From JAQUCI01 sp034932685 (GTDB lineage: Bacteria > Bacillota_I > Bacilli_A > Erysipelotrichales > Erysipelotrichaceae): a stretch of 25,471 nucleotides of DNA. How positions within the stretch are numbered: position 1 is the first letter of the stretch; each line of letters starts with the position of its first letter. The DNA lies in the NCBI GenBank assembly GCA_034932685.1, contig JAYFOM010000037.1:1-25471 (forward strand), given 5' to 3'. The position numbers and the translations under genes are program-made. Shown piece by piece: positions 23,115-25,471 of this stretch. The notes under the pieces were generated by a model. The model was not told where the DNA came from and made no database searches. It saw nothing but the letters and a program-made list of their open reading frames with translations.

Positions 23115-23999
23115 ATGTACGTTTCAATGAAAGACATCCTAGAGGATGCCCATAAGAATAATTATGCAGTTATGGCGGTCAATAGTATCAATATGGAAAT
23201 GGCGCGCGCTGTTATCTCTGCGGCCGAAGAAGAAAGATCTCCTATTATCGTCAATATTGGTATGGGACAGATGACTAAACATGCTAACGGCAATGTTATG
23301 GTTCCTTTGATCAAACAACTCGCTAAAGAAGCTAAAGTACCGGTCGCATTAAATCATGACCACGGTCAAAGTTTGGATTTCATAATCAAGTGTATCCAAG
23401 ATGGCTTCTCAAGCGTTATGATTGATGCCTCATCTTTCTCTTTTGAAGAAAATGTTAAACGCACTTCTACGATTGTAAAACTAGCTCATCCTCACAATAT
23501 TTGCGTTGAAGCTGAATTAGGACATGTTGGTCAAGCAGCCGATGCTGATAACACAAAATTAGACTTATATACTGATCCATCTCAAGCTAAATTGTTCGTT
23601 GAATTAACTGGTATAGATGCTTTAGCAGTCGCTGTTGGCACTGCTCATGGTAACTATCCTAAAGGGTATATACCAAAGCTTGATTTTGAAAGATTAAGTT
23701 TATTGAAGAAGACTCTAAACATGCCTTTAGTATTACATGGTGGTTCTGGTTCAGGTGAAGAAAACATTTGTAAAGCTGTTGCTTGTGGTATTAACAAAAT
23801 AAACGTTTGTACCGATGCATTCAATGTTGCTCAAGCCGCAATGGTTAAGAAAATGGAAGATAACCCTAAAGCTGACTACTTAGATTTATGTATAACTGCT
23901 GAAGCCGCTATAAAAGAGTTTGTACGAAGTTATATTCGTATGATTGGATCAAATGATCGTTACTACTTTGGTGAAGCAAGAATTGTAGGACATGAATAA
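23115..23999 (+). CDS. Class II fructose/tagatose-bisphosphate-type aldolase
   Basis: A 294-residue zinc aldolase of the FbaA/GatY/KbaY family. ALNHDHGQ (78-85) carries the catalytic D82 and zinc ligand H83; VEAELGHVG (130-138), VGTAHGNY (173-180, H177) and LHGGSG (206-211, H207) complete the site. It cleaves a ketose (bis)phosphate to dihydroxyacetone phosphate plus an aldehyde. Stereochemistry cannot be read from sequence. It is the last gene of the EIIB-EIIC operon, starting 28 bases after the EIIC stop with GAGGT upstream, so it acts on the product of this PTS or one step later. Confidence 0.93.
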   Translation: MYVSMKDILEDAHKNNYAVMAVNSINMEMARAVISAAEEERSPIIVNIGMGQMTKHANGNVMVPLIKQLAKEAKVPVALNHDHGQSLDFIIKCIQDGFSSVMIDASSFSFEENVKRTSTIVKLAHPHNICVEAELGHVGQAADADNTKLDLYTDPSQAKLFVELTGIDALAVAVGTAHGNYPKGYIPKLDFERLSLLKKTLNMPLVLHGGSGSGEENICKAVACGINKINVCTDAFNVAQAAMVKKMEDNPKADYLDLCITAEAAIKEFVRSYIRMIGSNDRYYFGEARIVGHE

Positions 24000-24008
24000 T
24001 AAAAAAAA

Positions 24009-24033
24009 GAGATCGCCAAGCGGTCTTTTTTTT
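24009..24033. terminator. Bidirectional terminator after the aldolase gene
   Basis: AGATCG (24010-24015) pairs with CGGTCT (24021-24026), one T-G pair, loop CCAAG. A runs precede and T runs follow, so it can terminate both the aldolase operon and the convergent PAP2-like gene. Confidence 0.8.
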
Positions 24034-24036
24034 ATC

Positions 24037-24612
24037 TTAAAATGTACTAAAATTATTAAATATCGTTATACTAATAATACCTGCTAAAACACTGATAGTT
24101 GAACCACTTAATAATTGTGAAAAAGTGTGCTGTTTTAGATACAATGAAGCATAGTAAACTATCACTACAAGTATAAATCCCCAAATAATATATGGCCAAC
24201 CCATTTGCCAGCTCATTAATATCAGTGGTGCTGTAGTGCTACAAGCATGGCCACTAGCATGAAACTTGAGCAATTTATTAGCTATTAATAAACCGATAAC
24301 AGATAAAAAATAAGAGCTAAATAGAACACTTGTTACTAAGCTAACTTCCGTTGTAATTGACCAAATCAAACCATAACTGTAACTCAATGCACTAAATACC
24401 ATCGCTACACTTCTCTGACCTTGTCTTCGATCAGTATTAATCTGAAATATCTCTCTAAACGGATACGCTAGCAAAGGAAAAACAACTAAACATCCTATTA
24501 GCATAAATAGCTCTTTGAAAGTTATTATCTTTCCACTAAAGAATAATATCAAGATTGTCGATCCAGTGACAAATGGTGGTAATGTAACTACTCGTAAAAT
24601 TCTTGCGATCAT
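24037..24612 (-). CDS. PAP2-like integral membrane protein
   Basis: A 191-residue protein with about five to six TM helices. Short motifs resemble a type 2 phosphatidic acid phosphatase: DRRQGQRS (cf. KxxxxxxRP), HASGHAC (cf. PSGH) and LKQHTFSQLLSG (cf. SRxxxxxHxxxD). The last motif lacks the arginine and has Q for D, so catalysis is uncertain. A lipid phosphate or undecaprenyl-type substrate would be the family guess. It has a clear promoter (24668-24696) but a weak ribosome site (GAGAAAA). Confidence 0.6.
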   Translation of the reverse strand: MIARILRVVTLPPFVTGSTILILFFSGKIITFKELFMLIGCLVVFPLLAYPFREIFQINTDRRQGQRSVAMVFSALSYSYGLIWSITTEVSLVTSVLFSSYFLSVIGLLIANKLLKFHASGHACSTTAPLILMSWQMGWPYIIWGFILVVIVYYASLYLKQHTFSQLLSGSTISVLAGIISITIFNNFSTF

Positions 24613-24643
24613 ATTTTTTCTCGTTTCTATTATCTTATTACAA

Positions 24644-24712
24644 GTTATTGCATAACCTGTTTAACTAATTATAGTTTGTGGTCATTACTTAGTCAAGAGT
24701 TATTTAATAACT
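24644..24712 (-). promoter_or_regulatory. Promoter of the PAP2-like gene flanked by two identical dyads
   Basis: On the minus strand TTGACT (24696-24691), 17 bases, TATAAT (24673-24668). GTTAT-N3-ATAAC occurs twice: at 24699-24711 just upstream of the -35 and at 24644-24656 just after the predicted +1. Centres are 55 bp apart. Confidence 0.65.
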
Positions 24713-24733
24713 TATCATCAATATTTAATTTAA

Positions 24734-24753
24734 TTATTGAAGTATTTCAATAA
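24734..24753. promoter_or_regulatory. 20-bp perfect dyad upstream of the DUF1836 gene
   Basis: TTATTGAA (24734-24741), GTAT, TTCAATAA (24746-24753), ending 18 bases before the DUF1836 start codon. It is a likely operator, perhaps for self-control. Confidence 0.55.
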
Positions 24754-24771
24754 CGGTAGTAGAATATTAAT

Positions 24772-25287
24772 ATGATAAACAAAGAAACTAATCAAAACAC
24801 AATCAAGACATTACCTCGTTATCACGAAATTACTAATGTAGGCTTATACCTTGAGCAAACAGCTAAGTTTGTTAATCAATACCTAAAAGACCTCAATCAA
24901 CCAGAGTTAACAAACTCTATGATCAGTAATTATGTAAAGCTTAAACTACTTTATAATCCAGAAAAAAAGCAATATTCATCAAAACATATTGCAACGCTCA
25001 TTTTTATCGCTTTAGCAAAGAATGTTATATCATTAGACGATATTAGATATCTTTTAAGTCTTGATAGCAACTCTTCATCACTTGAAGATAATTATGATTT
25101 GTTTTGTACTTTATTCGATATCTGTCTTTCATCATTGTTTTCAAATAAGACTATAAATCTTGCTGAATATTCTCAACACCAGGTTCTGTTGATCCCAATA
25201 ATAAAAGCAATTACCCAAAAAATTTATCTTGATCATTGTATAGCCGCTCAAAAAGAAAAATCATCACAAAAAAAGATTACCGATTAA
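24772..25287 (+). CDS. DUF1836 family protein (putative MerR-like DNA-binding regulator)
   Basis: A 171-residue protein with the DUF1836 features in order: LPRYHEITNVGLYLEQTAKFVNQYL near residues 14-38, LTNSMISNYVKLKLL near 46-60 (the helix-turn-helix-like core), KKQYSSKHIATLIFIALAKNVISLDDI near 65-91, then a less conserved helical half. DUF1836 proteins are Bacillota-specific and believed to bind DNA like MerR; targets are mostly unknown. Ribosome site is poor. Divergent from the PAP2-like gene, with three dyads in the shared region, so it may regulate both. Confidence 0.8.
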   Translation: MINKETNQNTIKTLPRYHEITNVGLYLEQTAKFVNQYLKDLNQPELTNSMISNYVKLKLLYNPEKKQYSSKHIATLIFIALAKNVISLDDIRYLLSLDSNSSSLEDNYDLFCTLFDICLSSLFSNKTINLAEYSQHQVLLIPIIKAITQKIYLDHCIAAQKEKSSQKKITD

Positions 25288-25299
25288 CCGGTAATCTTT
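25272..25299 (+). terminator. Terminator of the DUF1836 gene
   Basis: AAAGATTACCG (25272-25282) pairs with CGGTAATCTTT (25289-25299), loop ATTAAC. The TAA stop lies in the loop. The T tract is short; a second hairpin follows. Confidence 0.7.
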
Positions 25300-25311
25300 C
25301 AGCTTGTTGAC

Positions 25312-25347
25312 AAAGTTGTACATCTAAGACGATAGTACAACTTTTTT
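25312..25347. terminator. Hairpin terminator, both directions
   Basis: AAAGTTGTAC (25312-25321) pairs with GTACAACTTT (25335-25344), 13-base loop, then T's on plus. The stop codon of the minus-strand transposase-like fragment lies in the loop. Confidence 0.65.
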
Positions 25348-25471
25348 CTTGATAAAAAGCGATGATTTGATCCAAAAGTCTAAAAAGAGAAAGCTTTTAT
25401 GATAAAAGGTAGACCTATTCCAGCTCCAGTTTGCCATCTTTTTAAGATTATGAGAAGCGAAAATGATCAAC
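25324..25471 (-). pseudogene. 3' end of a probable transposase, cut by the window edge
   Basis: The minus frame from the window edge to TAG (25326-25324) gives 48 residues beginning LIIFASHNLKKMANW. A segment of the form xxHNLKKMxxW near the C terminus is typical of DDE transposases of the IS1182/IS5-like kind. Only the C-terminal tail is visible, so intact or broken status is unknown; the pseudogene label only marks incompleteness here. No terminal inverted repeat or target duplication can be identified. Confidence 0.5.

Noticed and set aside
1..25471. CRISPR array, prophage or toxin-antitoxin system
   Set aside because: I saw no regularly spaced repeats, phage structural genes or toxin/antitoxin pair.

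Overview
The window is AT-rich DNA from a low-GC, walled Bacillota (Firmicutes). Shine-Dalgarno sites are strong (AAGGAGG type), many promoters resemble TTGxxx-17-TATAAT, and TGA is used as a stop, so the code is not the Mycoplasma one. FloA/NfeD, a DUF1836 protein, three FemABX ligases and an UvsE-type endonuclease fit an Erysipelotrichia-like or related lineage. That placement is inference, because no ribosomal gene is present.

Layout. (1) 66-3896: a minus-strand operon of three tandem FemABX peptidoglycan-bridge ligases. (2) 3927-4422: a small Smr-domain gene and tRNA-Val(GAC), followed by about 400 bp with no gene I can see. (3) 4802-7371: two nearly identical SIS-domain sugar isomerase genes, each with its own promoter and terminator, divergent from an RpiR-type regulator. 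(4) 7377-8930: a minus-strand ferritin-like/NADPH-FMN-reductase pair, divergent from mscL. (5) 9006-10663: nfeD-floA membrane-microdomain operon plus an unrecognised 47-residue ORF. (6) 10651-12940: a diacylglycerol-kinase-family lipid kinase, divergent from a UV-damage endonuclease carrying a C-terminal DUF1722-like domain. (7) 13049-24033: an accessory sugar catabolic locus. (8) 24037-25471: a PAP2-like membrane protein, a DUF1836 regulator and the cut-off 3' end of a probable transposase.

The sugar locus holds an RpiB/LacAB-type isomerase, a glycerol-dehydrogenase-like enzyme, a transaldolase, a second iron-type alcohol dehydrogenase, a DeoR repressor, a PRD/EIIA-type PTS regulator, separate fructose-type EIIA, EIIB and EIIC, and a class II aldolase. 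It is split over several transcription units on both strands. A plausible reading is PTS import and phosphorylation of a sugar or polyol, isomerisation or oxidation, and cleavage or transfer by aldolase and transaldolase. The substrate cannot be read from sequence.

The most interesting signal is a short box, ATTACCG(TT), lying directly against the -35 element of candidate promoters for EIIB-EIIC-aldolase and for a NERD-like membrane gene. It recurs with nearly the same geometry upstream of the isomerase gene and less clearly upstream of the PRD regulator. This suggests one regulon covering the locus, including two membrane-protein genes that would otherwise look unrelated.
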